This document shows, in pieces, positions 18,348 through 26,198 of a DNA stretch of 31,495 bases. Numbering within the stretch: position 1 is the stretch's first letter; the number at the start of each line of letters is the position of its first letter. Source of the stretch: DASPLH01 sp035627675 (GTDB lineage: Bacteria; Acidobacteriota; Terriglobia; Terriglobales; Acidobacteriaceae); the NCBI GenBank assembly GCA_035627675.1, contig DASPLH010000242.1, positions 1 through 31,495 of the forward strand, in the 5' to 3' direction. The notes beneath the pieces are model-generated. The model had not been told where the DNA came from. It did not search any database and saw nothing but the letters and a program-made list of their open reading frames with translations. A program made the translations under genes and the position numbers.

Positions 18348-19727
18348 ATGATGGGTAACATTCTGGTTTGTGATGACGAGCGCTCCATCTGCCAAATGCT
18401 GGAGATTGCTTTCAACCAGAAGGGATACAAGGTTGAGACGGTCACTTCCGGCGAGATGGCGAAGCGCAAGATCGACGCCAATCTATACGACGTAATCGTT
18501 ACGGACATACGCATGCCGCAGGTCAGCGGCATGGAGGTGCTGCAACACGCGCAGAAGGTCTCGCCGGAGACGCTGGTCATGATGATCACGGCCGTGGACG
18601 ACAGCGAGACGCCCATCGAAGCGCTGAACGCCGGCGCCTACTACTACATCCGCAAGGGCCCGAAGCTGCTGGACGACGTGATGAGCGGCGTGCAGCTGGC
18701 GCTGGAAAAGCAGGCGCTGCGCAAGCAGAATACGGCGCTCAAACTCGAGGTCGCCGCGCACGGCTCGCTGGACAACATCATCGGCGAGAGTGCGGCAGTC
18801 CGGAAGCTGAAAGACACGATCCGGACCGTCGCGGCGACGACCAGCACGGTCATCATCACGGGCGAGAGCGGCACGGGCAAGGAACTGGTCGCGAGGGCGA
18901 TCCATCGCTGCTCGCCGCGTTCCGGAGAAGCGTTCGTCAGCGTGAACTGCGGGGCCTTCCCGGAAACGCTGCTCGAAAGCGAGCTGTTCGGGTATGTGAA
19001 GGGCGCGTTCACCGGCGCGACGCACAACAAGCGCGGCCTGTTCGAACTCGCCAACACCGGCACGATCTTCCTCGACGAGATCAGCGAGATGGCGCTCTCC
19101 ATGCAGGTCAAGCTGCTGAGAGCGTTGCAGGAGCGCTCGGTTCGCCCGGTCGGCGGCGGGCAGGAACTGCCGGTGGACGTGCGTGTGATCGCCGCGACCA
19201 ACAAAGACCTCTGGAAACTGGTTGGCGAAGGGCAGTTCCGCGAAGACCTCTACTACCGGCTTTCGGTCATTCCGATCGATGTGCCTCCGCTGCGCGACCG
19301 CGAAGACGATGTTGTGCTGCTGGCCAACCACTTCCTGAAAAAGTATGCGTCGCAGATGGGCAAGAGCATCACGCGCATCTCGCCGGAGTCGCTCGAACTG
19401 CTGAAGGGGTACGACTGGCCCGGTAACGTGCGCGTGCTGGAGAACACGATCGAGCGCGCGGTCGCGATGGCCAGTGGAGACGAACTCGTCATCGACCTTC
19501 CGAACGGCAAAGCGCGCGCCATGGCCGCCACGGCCGGGGCTGGCGGAGCGCCCGGCATTTCGCTCCCGCCCGAAGGCGTGGACATGGAGCGGTATATCGC
19601 GGAGATCGAGCGGAGCCTGCTTCAGTCGGCGTTGCGGCGATCCAATGGTGTGCAGACGAAGGCGGCCGAGGTGCTGAAGCTGAGCTACCGGAGCTTCCGC
19701 CACCTGATGAAGAAGTACGACCTGTAA
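18348..19727 (+). CDS. pilR: Sigma-54-dependent response regulator PilR-like
   Basis: The 459-residue protein has a receiver (phospho-acceptor Asp53), a AAA+ sigma-54-interaction domain with Walker A GESGTGKE (172-179), an intact GAFTGA loop (219-224) and Walker B GTIFLDEIS, and a C-terminal Fis-type helix-turn-helix (NGVQTKAAEVLKLSYRSFRHLMKKYDL). It should be phosphorylated by the kinase just upstream and drive sigma-54 promoters such as that of the major pilin, which is not in this window. The receiver has Lys103-Gly-Pro where Lys-Pro is usual. The ATG at 18348 follows AGGA; an ATG directly after it is equally possible. Confidence 0.93.
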   Translation: MMGNILVCDDERSICQMLEIAFNQKGYKVETVTSGEMAKRKIDANLYDVIVTDIRMPQVSGMEVLQHAQKVSPETLVMMITAVDDSETPIEALNAGAYYYIRKGPKLLDDVMSGVQLALEKQALRKQNTALKLEVAAHGSLDNIIGESAAVRKLKDTIRTVAATTSTVIITGESGTGKELVARAIHRCSPRSGEAFVSVNCGAFPETLLESELFGYVKGAFTGATHNKRGLFELANTGTIFLDEISEMALSMQVKLLRALQERSVRPVGGGQELPVDVRVIAATNKDLWKLVGEGQFREDLYYRLSVIPIDVPPLRDREDDVVLLANHFLKKYASQMGKSITRISPESLELLKGYDWPGNVRVLENTIERAVAMASGDELVIDLPNGKARAMAATAGAGGAPGISLPPEGVDMERYIAEIERSLLQSALRRSNGVQTKAAEVLKLSYRSFRHLMKKYDL

Positions 19728-19735
19728 TCAAAAGC

Positions 19736-19820
19736 CATTCCGTCTTCTTGAGCGAGAACTCGCGGCGCTGCGGAGACGAATGGTGTCTCGACTCGGGCTG
19801 AATCCCTCGCTCGACATGAC
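19736..19820. repeat. Intergenic element related to the 5769-5888 repeat
   Basis: On the minus strand, GTCATGTCGAG followed by GAGGGATTCAGCCCGAG (within 19820-19787) matches the start of the 5769-5888 element (GTCATGCTGAG, GAGGGCTTCAGCCCGA). The far half differs and is bounded by CATTCCGTCT (19736-19745) and its near-inverse AGACGAATG (19774-19782). It starts 9 bases after the pilR stop codon. Confidence 0.55.
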
Positions 19821-19834
19821 GCTATACTGAAGCC

Positions 19835-20068
19835 ATGCGGTACATTGTCCGGTTCCTGTGGAACGCGACCCGCGGCCACCATCTCACGCCCTGGCGGAGC
19901 CCCTACCTGAGGTGGCGGCTCGAGACGTACACCGGCGTGAAGATGGCCAACATCGGCTTCTTCGAGTTCTGGGGTCTCATGTGGCGCGAGCGGCTGCTGA
20001 TGTATCGCTTCCTGCTGTGGACGGCGAAGATGGAAAATTACGCGAGGGTCAGGCCGAAGAATCCGTAG
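19835..20068 (+). CDS. Small Trp/Arg-rich conserved-looking protein (77 aa), function unknown
   Basis: The 77-residue frame reads MRYIVRFLWNATRGHHLTPW and on, with many Trp, Arg and Tyr residues and no signal peptide or clear membrane segment. I recall similar short acidobacterial hypotheticals with the pattern FLWNATRG-x5-PWRSPYLRWR-x-ETY, which supports a real gene, but this is memory and not a search. It has no Shine-Dalgarno; a -10-like TATACT (19823-19828) lies just 6 bases before the ATG, so the message could be leaderless. A hairpin terminator follows. No function can be given. Confidence 0.65.
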   Translation: MRYIVRFLWNATRGHHLTPWRSPYLRWRLETYTGVKMANIGFFEFWGLMWRERLLMYRFLLWTAKMENYARVRPKNP

Positions 20069-20090
20069 CCGAATGAGAGTGCAACGAAAC

Positions 20091-20120
20091 AGGGCAGCCA
20101 CAGCTGCCCTTCATGTTGTT
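20091..20120. terminator. Terminator-like hairpin between convergent genes
   Basis: AGGGCAGC (20091-20098) and GCTGCCCT (20103-20110) form a perfect 8-bp stem with the loop CACA. A T-rich stretch (TTCATGTTGTTT) follows on the plus strand and a shorter one on the minus strand, so it may serve both converging genes. Confidence 0.65.
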
Positions 20121-20172
20121 TGATCAGAACTCACACCATGCAGGCCAACCGAAGACTTGCATGGGCCAACTG

Positions 20173-21003
20173 TTACGGAGCAGCGGGGGACGCGAACTGC
20201 GGCTGCTCGAAGACGATCTGCACTTCGCTTCCCTTGCCGGCCTTCGCGAGTTGCGCGGCCACGGCGCGATTCGCAGCGATCTCGAGATACCCCATCGATC
20301 CAACGATTCCGAACACCTCTCCTGTCGCGCCCTCGGCATAGGCTGTCTTGACCGAGGTGGCTTCCGCCGCGCCAACCGTGATCTTGAACGGGCCTGCGGC
20401 GGCGAACAACTGCGGCACATCCTCGGCAGTGATATTCGTAATCAGGTTCCCGAACTTATCCACCTTCAGCACAACGCCCTTGAGCGTGCGCGCGTCCACG
20501 ATCTTCGGCTTCGGCAAGCTGAAACGCGCGAAGTCCGTGATCTCGTCTCCGAACTTGGCGGGCTCCACTCCCTTGCTCATCCATCCGGCCACGGCGGAGA
20601 AGATGTCCCGCCCGTGGAAGGTGTTGCTGAGCGGTTGGAGGAAGTAATGCTCCGAGGTGATGTGGCGAACGCTGAGCCGCTCCTCGCGCTCGAACACCAG
20701 CGACAGCACGCCGTTATCGGGTGCGATGAAGACGTGTTTCTCGGTCACGGCAAGGATCGGACGGCGGCTGCTGCCGACTCCCGGATCGACAACGACGACG
20801 TGTATTGTGTCGGCCGGGAAGTAGCGGTACGCCTGCGCGATCGTGATTGCGCCGTCGAGGATGTCGAACGACTGCACGCCATGGGAGATGTCGACGATCT
20901 TTGCGTTGGGATTGATGCTGAGAATCACGCCGTGCATCGTGCCAACGAAGGGATCGGTAACGCCGAAATCGGTTGTGAAGGTGATGATTCGCGATTGAGA
21001 CAA
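20173..21003 (-). CDS. SAM hydroxide adenosyltransferase (SAM hydrolase, DUF62 family)
   Basis: The 276-residue protein has the DUF62 signatures in order: ITFTTDFGVTDPFVGTMHGV at the N-terminus, VVVDPGVGSSRRPI, IAPDNGVLSLV, the active-site segment NTFHGRDIFSAVAGWM, and in the C-terminal barrel DKFGNLITNI and GSMGYLEIA. Family members split S-adenosylmethionine with hydroxide into adenosine and methionine and are related to the fluorinase; there is no halide-type evidence here. The start is TTG at 21003, chosen because GGAG stands 7 bases upstream and no ATG gives a full N-terminus. The enzyme stands alone on its strand, so its physiological role is not indicated by context. Confidence 0.92.
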   Translation of the reverse strand: MSQSRIITFTTDFGVTDPFVGTMHGVILSINPNAKIVDISHGVQSFDILDGAITIAQAYRYFPADTIHVVVVDPGVGSSRRPILAVTEKHVFIAPDNGVLSLVFEREERLSVRHITSEHYFLQPLSNTFHGRDIFSAVAGWMSKGVEPAKFGDEITDFARFSLPKPKIVDARTLKGVVLKVDKFGNLITNITAEDVPQLFAAAGPFKITVGAAEATSVKTAYAEGATGEVFGIVGSMGYLEIAANRAVAAQLAKAGKGSEVQIVFEQPQFASPAAP

Positions 21004-21130
21004 GTAGGGGCTCCGCTGGAATGTCGGAAGTTAAATGGCTGGAGGGGAGAAGGTCAAGTTACTGCCGGCAGCGAAGGGAGATTCCAGCTCCGGGCTTGCG
21101 CGAGCTGTCGTTACTGCCGTAGGCATCGAG

Positions 21131-21163
21131 CATAAATAGAGTGGGCCTCCGTGGAGGAGGCCC
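21131..21163 (-). terminator. Terminator of the HlyD-type adaptor gene
   Basis: On the minus strand GGGCCTCC-TCCAC-GGAGGCCC forms an 8-bp perfect stem (21163-21143) followed by ACTCTATTTATG. It lies 15 bases after the stop codon of the adaptor gene. Confidence 0.75.
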
Positions 21164-21178
21164 GCATTCTGCACCGGG

Positions 21179-22387
21179 TTACTGGAGGACGACCTGGTCG
21201 CCTTCCTTCAAGCCCTTGAGCAACTCGGTCTTGGCTCCGTTCGAGATGCCGACCTCGACGGGAATCTTGCGCTTGCCTTCCTTCTGTTTCGGATCAGGCA
21301 CCTCGACCGACGCTTTCTTCTCGCGGTCGTAGACGATTGCGCTCTCCGGAATCATCAGGACGCCCTTGTGCTCTTCCAGGATCACCTCGGCGTTGGCGGT
21401 CATCATGGCCTTGAGTTCGCCGCCCGGGTTGTTGATCGAGACGCGAACTTCGAAGGTGGTGACGTTATCTTTCTCCACGCCCATGGGCGAGATCTTGGTG
21501 ACCTTGCCGGTGAAGGTCTTGTCCTTGAACGACTCGACGCGGATGCGCGCGGGCTGGTCCAGGTACACCTTGCCGATGTCGCTCTCGTCCACCTTGCCTT
21601 TGACGTAAACCTCGTTGGTATCGCCGATGGTCATGACCAGCGTGGCGGAGGAACCGAGCACGAGGATGGAGCTGACCGCGTCTCCGACTTCGACATCGCG
21701 CGAGAGGATGATGCCGTCGATGGGAGCGACGATCGTGGTGTATCCGAGCTGCTCTTTCAACTGCGCGAGCTGGGCGCGGGACTTCTGAACGTCGGCGGCG
21801 GCCTGTGACACGCGAGCCTTGGCCACCACGGCCTGCGCGCGGGCCACGTTCTGCTTGTTCATGGCCATCTCGTAGGCTCTCTCGGCATCGTCGAGCGCGG
21901 CCTGCGAGACGACGCCGTCGCGGTACATGCTCTGGGCGCGCTCGAAGGCGCGCTTCAGCATGGGGATATCGACTCCCAGGGCATCGACTTCGGCGCGTTT
22001 CAGGTCGGCTTCGGCGGAGCGCAGGCTGGCATCGCTGGCCTGCAGCTGGGCTTCGCTCTGGCGGACCTGGGCCATCATCTCGTCCTTGTCGAGTTCGGCG
22101 AGCAGCTGGCCGGCCTTCACCTTGTCGCCGGCGTCAACGTAGAGGCGCTTGACGATGCCCGAGGCCTTCGACTTGATCTCGACCTTGGTGATGGGCTCGA
22201 TCTTGCCGGTGGCAACGACGCTCTTGGCAAGGTCGCCACGCTCGACCTTGGCGAGCTTCGTAGGATCGATCTTGGCCCCGCCGCTCCTGGCGGCTACCAG
22301 GCCGATCACCACGGCCAGGATCACGACCACGACACCCACGATCATCCAGCGATTTCTGCGCTTGTGCTTCCCGTTTCCGTTCGCCAC
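21179..22387 (-). CDS. Efflux periplasmic adaptor, HlyD/MacA family membrane-fusion protein
   Basis: The 402-residue protein has one N-terminal membrane anchor (about 13-33), a split lipoyl/biotinyl-like domain (VEIKSKASGIVKRLYVDAGDKVKAGQLLAELD and its return YTTIVAPIDGIILSRDVEVGD), a long coiled-coil hairpin (about 90-210), a beta-barrel domain and a membrane-proximal domain with VLMIPESAIVYD. It links an inner-membrane transporter, most likely a MacB-type ABC exporter, to an outer-membrane channel. No MacB or TolC gene is in the window, and a terminator follows at once, so it is an orphan here. The start is GTG at 22387 with GGGAG 8 bases upstream. Confidence 0.9.
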   Translation of the reverse strand: MANGNGKHKRRNRWMIVGVVVVILAVVIGLVAARSGGAKIDPTKLAKVERGDLAKSVVATGKIEPITKVEIKSKASGIVKRLYVDAGDKVKAGQLLAELDKDEMMAQVRQSEAQLQASDASLRSAEADLKRAEVDALGVDIPMLKRAFERAQSMYRDGVVSQAALDDAERAYEMAMNKQNVARAQAVVAKARVSQAAADVQKSRAQLAQLKEQLGYTTIVAPIDGIILSRDVEVGDAVSSILVLGSSATLVMTIGDTNEVYVKGKVDESDIGKVYLDQPARIRVESFKDKTFTGKVTKISPMGVEKDNVTTFEVRVSINNPGGELKAMMTANAEVILEEHKGVLMIPESAIVYDREKKASVEVPDPKQKEGKRKIPVEVGISNGAKTELLKGLKEGDQVVLQ

Positions 22388-22619
22388 GTCTGTATCTCCC
22401 TGACGGCTGCCAGATCTAAGTCTCTCTCGGCCTTACGCCGGACACTCTGCCGGCCACACATCGTTGTACGAGCGATTGCAGGCGCCGGTTCCCTCTGTTC
22501 AAGAATTTTGCCGATGCCTGGGAGCGAGGCAGTGCTCCCGGCGTTCGAAGGCTTAGACCCCGCCACGGTGGAAACGTTAGCCGGTGGAAGTCTCTCTGCT
22601 GCTATGATTTCCCCCTGCC
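22388..22619. other. Divergent promoter region between the adaptor and the DUF21/CBS gene
   Basis: This 232-base gap has no gene. It holds a hairpin GGGAGC-N8-GCTCCC (22520-22539) and, just before the plus-strand gene, a -10-like TATGAT (22603-22608) 11 bases from the start codon. Minus-strand promoter boxes are weak (TTGAAC 22503-22498 with TGCAAT after 16 bases). Confidence 0.4.
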
Positions 22620-23990
22620 ATGCTCATTCTGGTGCTGATCCGGATCATAGCCGTCCTGCTCCTGGTGGCGCTCAATGCGTTCTTCGTGGCGGCTGAATTC
22701 GCGCTGGTAAGCGTGCGTGACACGCGCCTCGAACAACTGATCGAACAGGGACGCACCGGCGCGCGGACTGTCCGCAAGCTGCACCAGAACCTCGACGAGG
22801 TACTCAACGCCGTCCAGTTTGGCATCACCATCGCCAGCCTCGCGCTGGGCTGGGTCGGAGAGGTGGCGCTGGCCCATTTGCTGGAACCCGCGCTCCACCA
22901 CATCCCCTATGCCAGTGTGTGGGCGCACACCATCGCGATCGTCATCGCATTCTCGGTCATCACCTACCTGCACGTGATCCTCGGAGAGGTGGTGCCGAAA
23001 ACGCTCGCGCTGCAAAGGGCAGAGCGCGTCGCCCTCGCCGTGGCCGGCCCGATGGACATCTTCATGCGGCTGGCCAGCCCCGCGCTGCGCATTATGACGA
23101 CCTCCGCACGCGTCGTGTTGCGCCTTTTCGGATCACACGAGATCCGCGAGGGCGGAGTGCACTCGCCCGAGGAACTCAAGCTGATCGTGACCGCGAGCCG
23201 CCGCTTCGGGCTGATACCGGCGTTGCAGGAAGACATGATCCACCGCGCACTCGACCTGGACAACGTCACCGTGCGCGAGGTGATGGTGCCGCGTCCGGAT
23301 ATCTTCTCCGTACCCGGAGACCTCCCGCTGGAAGACGCCTTCAAGCGCGTTGTGGACGAGCAACATTCGCGAGTGCCGGTTTTCGACCCGCAGCGTGGGC
23401 AGGAGGCGATCATCGGCGTGCTCTACGCCAAGGACCTGATGCGCTGGATGCAGTTCCGCATGCAGCGGGCACGGAGCGATGAGGCGATCAGGAGAGAACC
23501 GGTGCTGCTCGTGCGTCACATCATGCGCGAAGTTCTGATCGTGCCGGAGACCAAGCCGCTCCCCGACCTGCTGGTGGACTTCAAGCGCAGGAAGAAGCAC
23601 CTCGCCGTGGTGGTCGATGAGTTCGGTTCCACGGCGGGCGTGGTCAGCGTAGAAGACGTGCTGGAGCAGCTCGTTGGCGAGATCGAGGACGAGTACGATG
23701 AGGCTCCGCAGGCACTCATCGGCACCAGGTCGATGACCCTGGATGGATCAACGAACATCCGCGATCTCGAAACGCAATACCGGCTTGAACTGCCGCGCGA
23801 TGAGGGTTACGAGACGCTCGCGGGCTTCGTCATGACCCGTTTGCAGCGCGTGCCGAGGACGGGCGATAGCTTCGAGTACGAGAATCGCCGTTACACCGTC
23901 AAGCAAATGGACGGCCGACGCGTGGAGTCCGTGAAGATCGAATTGATCGAGCCGAAGACGCCAGAACCGGCGAGCGCGGAACAGCAATGA
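22620..23990 (+). CDS. Hemolysin-C/CorC family membrane protein (DUF21-CBS-CorC_HlyC)
   Basis: The 456-residue protein has an N-terminal DUF21 domain with four hydrophobic segments (about 3-25, 60-80, 95-120, 130-150) and the motifs LNAFFVAAEFALVSVRDTRL and LHVILGEVVPKTLAL. Two CBS domains (about 210-275 with VMVPRPDIFSVPGD, and 295-350 ending VVDEFGSTAGVVSVEDVLEQLVGEIEDE) and a C-terminal CorC_HlyC domain (about 365-445) follow. Family members are Mg2+/Co2+ exporters or ion-tolerance factors; the hemolysin name is historical. Its stop overlaps the next ATG by 4 bases (ATGA), coupling it to a Dpp-type permease. There is no Shine-Dalgarno, and TATGAT close to the ATG suggests a very short leader. 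Confidence 0.93.
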   Translation: MLILVLIRIIAVLLLVALNAFFVAAEFALVSVRDTRLEQLIEQGRTGARTVRKLHQNLDEVLNAVQFGITIASLALGWVGEVALAHLLEPALHHIPYASVWAHTIAIVIAFSVITYLHVILGEVVPKTLALQRAERVALAVAGPMDIFMRLASPALRIMTTSARVVLRLFGSHEIREGGVHSPEELKLIVTASRRFGLIPALQEDMIHRALDLDNVTVREVMVPRPDIFSVPGDLPLEDAFKRVVDEQHSRVPVFDPQRGQEAIIGVLYAKDLMRWMQFRMQRARSDEAIRREPVLLVRHIMREVLIVPETKPLPDLLVDFKRRKKHLAVVVDEFGSTAGVVSVEDVLEQLVGEIEDEYDEAPQALIGTRSMTLDGSTNIRDLETQYRLELPRDEGYETLAGFVMTRLQRVPRTGDSFEYENRRYTVKQMDGRRVESVKIELIEPKTPEPASAEQQ

Positions 23991-24904
23991 TCCGCTACGT
24001 ACTGACTCGCCTGTCGTACATGCTGCCTGTCGTCTGGCTGGTGGTCAGCGTTGTGTTTCTGCTGATCCATCTCGTGCCGGGCGACCCGATTCAGCAGATG
24101 CTTGGCGAAGGAGCGGCGAGCGCCGACCTCGAGGCGGCGCGCCGTGCGTATGGACTCGACGTTCCGGTTGCGCAGCAATATGTGAACTACTGGCGCGGCG
24201 TGCTGCGGGGCGATCTTGGCGATTCGATCCGCATGAACCAGCCGGTCGGGCGTGTCATCGCACAGGCCTATCCGGCGACCATTGCGCTGACCATCTCCGC
24301 GCTGCTGGTGGCAATCCTGATTTCGGTGCCGGCCGGAGTGCGGTCCGCTTTGAGGCGCAACCGCTGGGATGACCGTGTTCTGAGCTTCGTCTCGCTGCTG
24401 GGGCTGTCGTTCCCGAACTTCGCGTTGGGTCCGATCCTCATTCTCTTCTTCGCAATTCGCCTCGGGTGGCTTCCGGTGTCGGGCACGGGAACCCTCGCGC
24501 ATCTTGTGCTTCCGGCGATCACCATGGGAGGCGCGCTGGCGGCGATCCTTACCCGCATGGTGCGTACGTCCATGCTGGAGGAGTTGGGGCAGGACTACAT
24601 CCGCACGGCGCGAGCGAAAGGCTTGCCGGAGAGGACGGTTGTTTATGGGCACGCTCTGCGCAACGCGATGATCCCGGTCGTGACCGTCCTCGGTCTGCAA
24701 TTCGGCGCGCTGCTGGCCGGCGCAATCGTCACGGAAACGATCTTTTCCTGGCCTGGCATTGGACGTCTTACGATCAGCGCAATCTCCAACCGCGACTACT
24801 ACCTCGTGCAGGGATGCATCCTCGCGATCGGGCTTACGTACGTGCTCGTGAACTTCCTGACCGATATGGTGTACTCGGTGTTGAACCCGCGTATACGGCA
24901 GTGA
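23987..24904 (+). CDS. dppB: ABC transporter permease, DppB/OppB type
   Basis: The 305-residue protein has six membrane segments and begins MIRYVLTRLSYMLPVVWLVVSVVFLLIHLVPGDP, the classic N-terminus of DppB/OppB/NikB permeases. The ABC-contact (EAA) loop is present as QDYIRTARAKGLPERTVVYGHALRNAMIPVVTVLG, and it ends with NFLTDMVYSVLNPRIRQ. It should form one half of the membrane channel importing dipeptides, oligopeptides or nickel-like ligands. The partner permease follows after 287 bases of repeat-filled DNA. The binding protein and the two ATPases of a full Dpp system are not in the window, so the substrate stays open. Confidence 0.93.
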   Translation: MIRYVLTRLSYMLPVVWLVVSVVFLLIHLVPGDPIQQMLGEGAASADLEAARRAYGLDVPVAQQYVNYWRGVLRGDLGDSIRMNQPVGRVIAQAYPATIALTISALLVAILISVPAGVRSALRRNRWDDRVLSFVSLLGLSFPNFALGPILILFFAIRLGWLPVSGTGTLAHLVLPAITMGGALAAILTRMVRTSMLEELGQDYIRTARAKGLPERTVVYGHALRNAMIPVVTVLGLQFGALLAGAIVTETIFSWPGIGRLTISAISNRDYYLVQGCILAIGLTYVLVNFLTDMVYSVLNPRIRQ

Positions 24905-24920
24905 GCGGTGCGAAATCGAA

Positions 24921-25155
24921 AATCTCTGTGCCTCTGTCTCCGTGTTGAGCTGATCTTGAGCGCAACAGAACCACAGAGGCACAGGGACACAGAGAAGAAT
25001 CTTGGGGCGGAAGCACGTGAGATTCGCCCAGAATGCGAAGTGTAAGGGGCAGAGTGGGCGCCGGCCGCTCTGCACTACACAGTGCTGCGTTGGGGAGGGA
25101 TGTTTCGCTAAGAATTTCTGTGCCTCTGTGCCTCTGTGGTGAACTGATGTTGAGT
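24921..25155. repeat. Cluster of CTCTGTGCCTCTGTG-type repeats between dppB and dppC
   Basis: Three related copies are visible. Copy A (24924-24960) and copy C (25115-25154) are direct, sharing a CTGTGCCTCTGT core and a GATNTTGAG tail. Copy B (24971-25003) is inverted. The 14 bases CCACAGAGGCACAG (24971-24984) are repeated exactly as the inverse complement at 25126-25139. Between B and C lies a second fold, GTGTA (25040-25044) with TACAC (25076-25080) and GCAGAG (25049-25054) with CTCTGC (25068-25073). The block thus looks like a non-coding MITE-like element with inverted ends and a central hairpin, inserted within an operon. Confidence 0.75.
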
Positions 25156-25191
25156 GAAGGGAACAACGCAGGAACAAGGAACTACTTTACG

Positions 25192-26046
25192 ATGGCGAAC
25201 GGCTCCAAACTGATTACGGCGGTGCGGCGGAATCCACTGGCTGCAACTGGCCTCGTGCTCGTCGTGGTGTTCACCCTGTTTGCGCTCTTCGCTCCCTGGA
25301 TCGCGCCGCGCGATCCGGCGCTGATCGATCTTCCGTCCCGGCTTTCGGGGCCGTCGGCCGCCCACTGGTTCGGCACAGACGAACTCGGGCGCGACATACT
25401 CTCGCGAGTCATCCACGGGGCGCAGATTTCAATGATGGTCGGCGCCAGCGTGGTCGCGGGCTCGTTGCTGCTGGGCACGATCATCGGATCAATCGCCGGG
25501 TACTACGGCGGGCGGCTGGACCGGTTCGTGAATGTCATCGTCATGAACGCGTTCCTTTCGTTCCCCGGAATCCTGCTGGCGATTGCGTTCGTGGCGTTTC
25601 TCGGTCCGGGACTGATCAACCTCATACTCGCGCTGGTGATCGGGGGCTGGGTGGGCTACGCGCGCCTGGTCCGGGCACAGGTGCTCGCGGCGCGTGAGCG
25701 GGAGTTCGTTGAAGCCGCTCGAGCCCTGGGCGCGAGCGACCTGAGGGTGATCACCCGCCACATCCTGCCGAACATCATGCAGCCGGTGATCGTGCAGGCG
25801 GCGATCGGCATGGCCGGTGCCGTACTCGCTGAGGCCACCATGAGCTTTCTAGGGCTTGGTGTGCCGCCGCCGGTTCCGAGCTGGGGTTCCATGTTGAACG
25901 ACGCGCGTTCTCACCTCTTCGACGCGCCCCACCTTGTGCTCTTTCCCGCGCTGGCCGTCATGCTGGCCGTGCTGTCGTTCAACTTCATCGGCGATGCGCT
26001 GCGGGACTATCTGGATCCCCGCTCACGGTTGGAGGCCGGCCTCTAG
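25192..26046 (+). CDS. dppC: ABC transporter permease, DppC/OppC type
   Basis: The 284-residue protein has the N-terminal OppC region (RNPLAATGLVLVVVFTLFALFAPWIAPRDP, then HWFGTDELGRDILSRVIHGAQISMMVG), six membrane segments and the EAA loop EFVEAARALGASDLRVITRHILPNIMQPVIV, and ends NFIGDALRDYLDPRSR. It pairs with the preceding DppB-type permease. The frame is open further upstream to 25033, but that part runs through the repeat block and codes for nothing conserved; ATG 25192 is preferred because AAGGA lies 11 bases upstream and the product begins where the family begins. ATG 25147 is an alternative that would start within the repeat. Confidence 0.93.
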   Translation: MANGSKLITAVRRNPLAATGLVLVVVFTLFALFAPWIAPRDPALIDLPSRLSGPSAAHWFGTDELGRDILSRVIHGAQISMMVGASVVAGSLLLGTIIGSIAGYYGGRLDRFVNVIVMNAFLSFPGILLAIAFVAFLGPGLINLILALVIGGWVGYARLVRAQVLAAREREFVEAARALGASDLRVITRHILPNIMQPVIVQAAIGMAGAVLAEATMSFLGLGVPPPVPSWGSMLNDARSHLFDAPHLVLFPALAVMLAVLSFNFIGDALRDYLDPRSRLEAGL

Positions 26047-26198
26047 TTCGCCCTGGCCAAGCTTTGAGGGCGGGGGCTGTAACGCCCGTTACTGTTCGTG
26101 TTCCCTGTCCGGTTTTCTCGCCCAACTATTTACCCGTTTGCAAACTCCTGCTTCCCGATGACATCCAACTCCTCAGCGCCACGCGACGGAGCATATCT

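Noticed and set aside
21179..22387. A complete MacAB-TolC exporter
   Set aside because: Only the adaptor is present; a terminator follows it and the neighbours are unrelated.
24921..25155. CRISPR array formed by the CTCTGTG repeats
   Set aside because: Copies occur in both orientations with irregular spacing and diverged sequence, and no cas genes are present.
25033..25191. N-terminal extension of the DppC-type permease
   Set aside because: The extra residues translate the repeat block and are absent from the family; a better start with a Shine-Dalgarno is at 25192.
26064..26198. Upstream extension of the zinc-ribbon/Sel1 protein
   Set aside because: It encodes no conserved sequence, while GTG 26199 has a well-placed GGAG and begins directly at the zinc ribbon.
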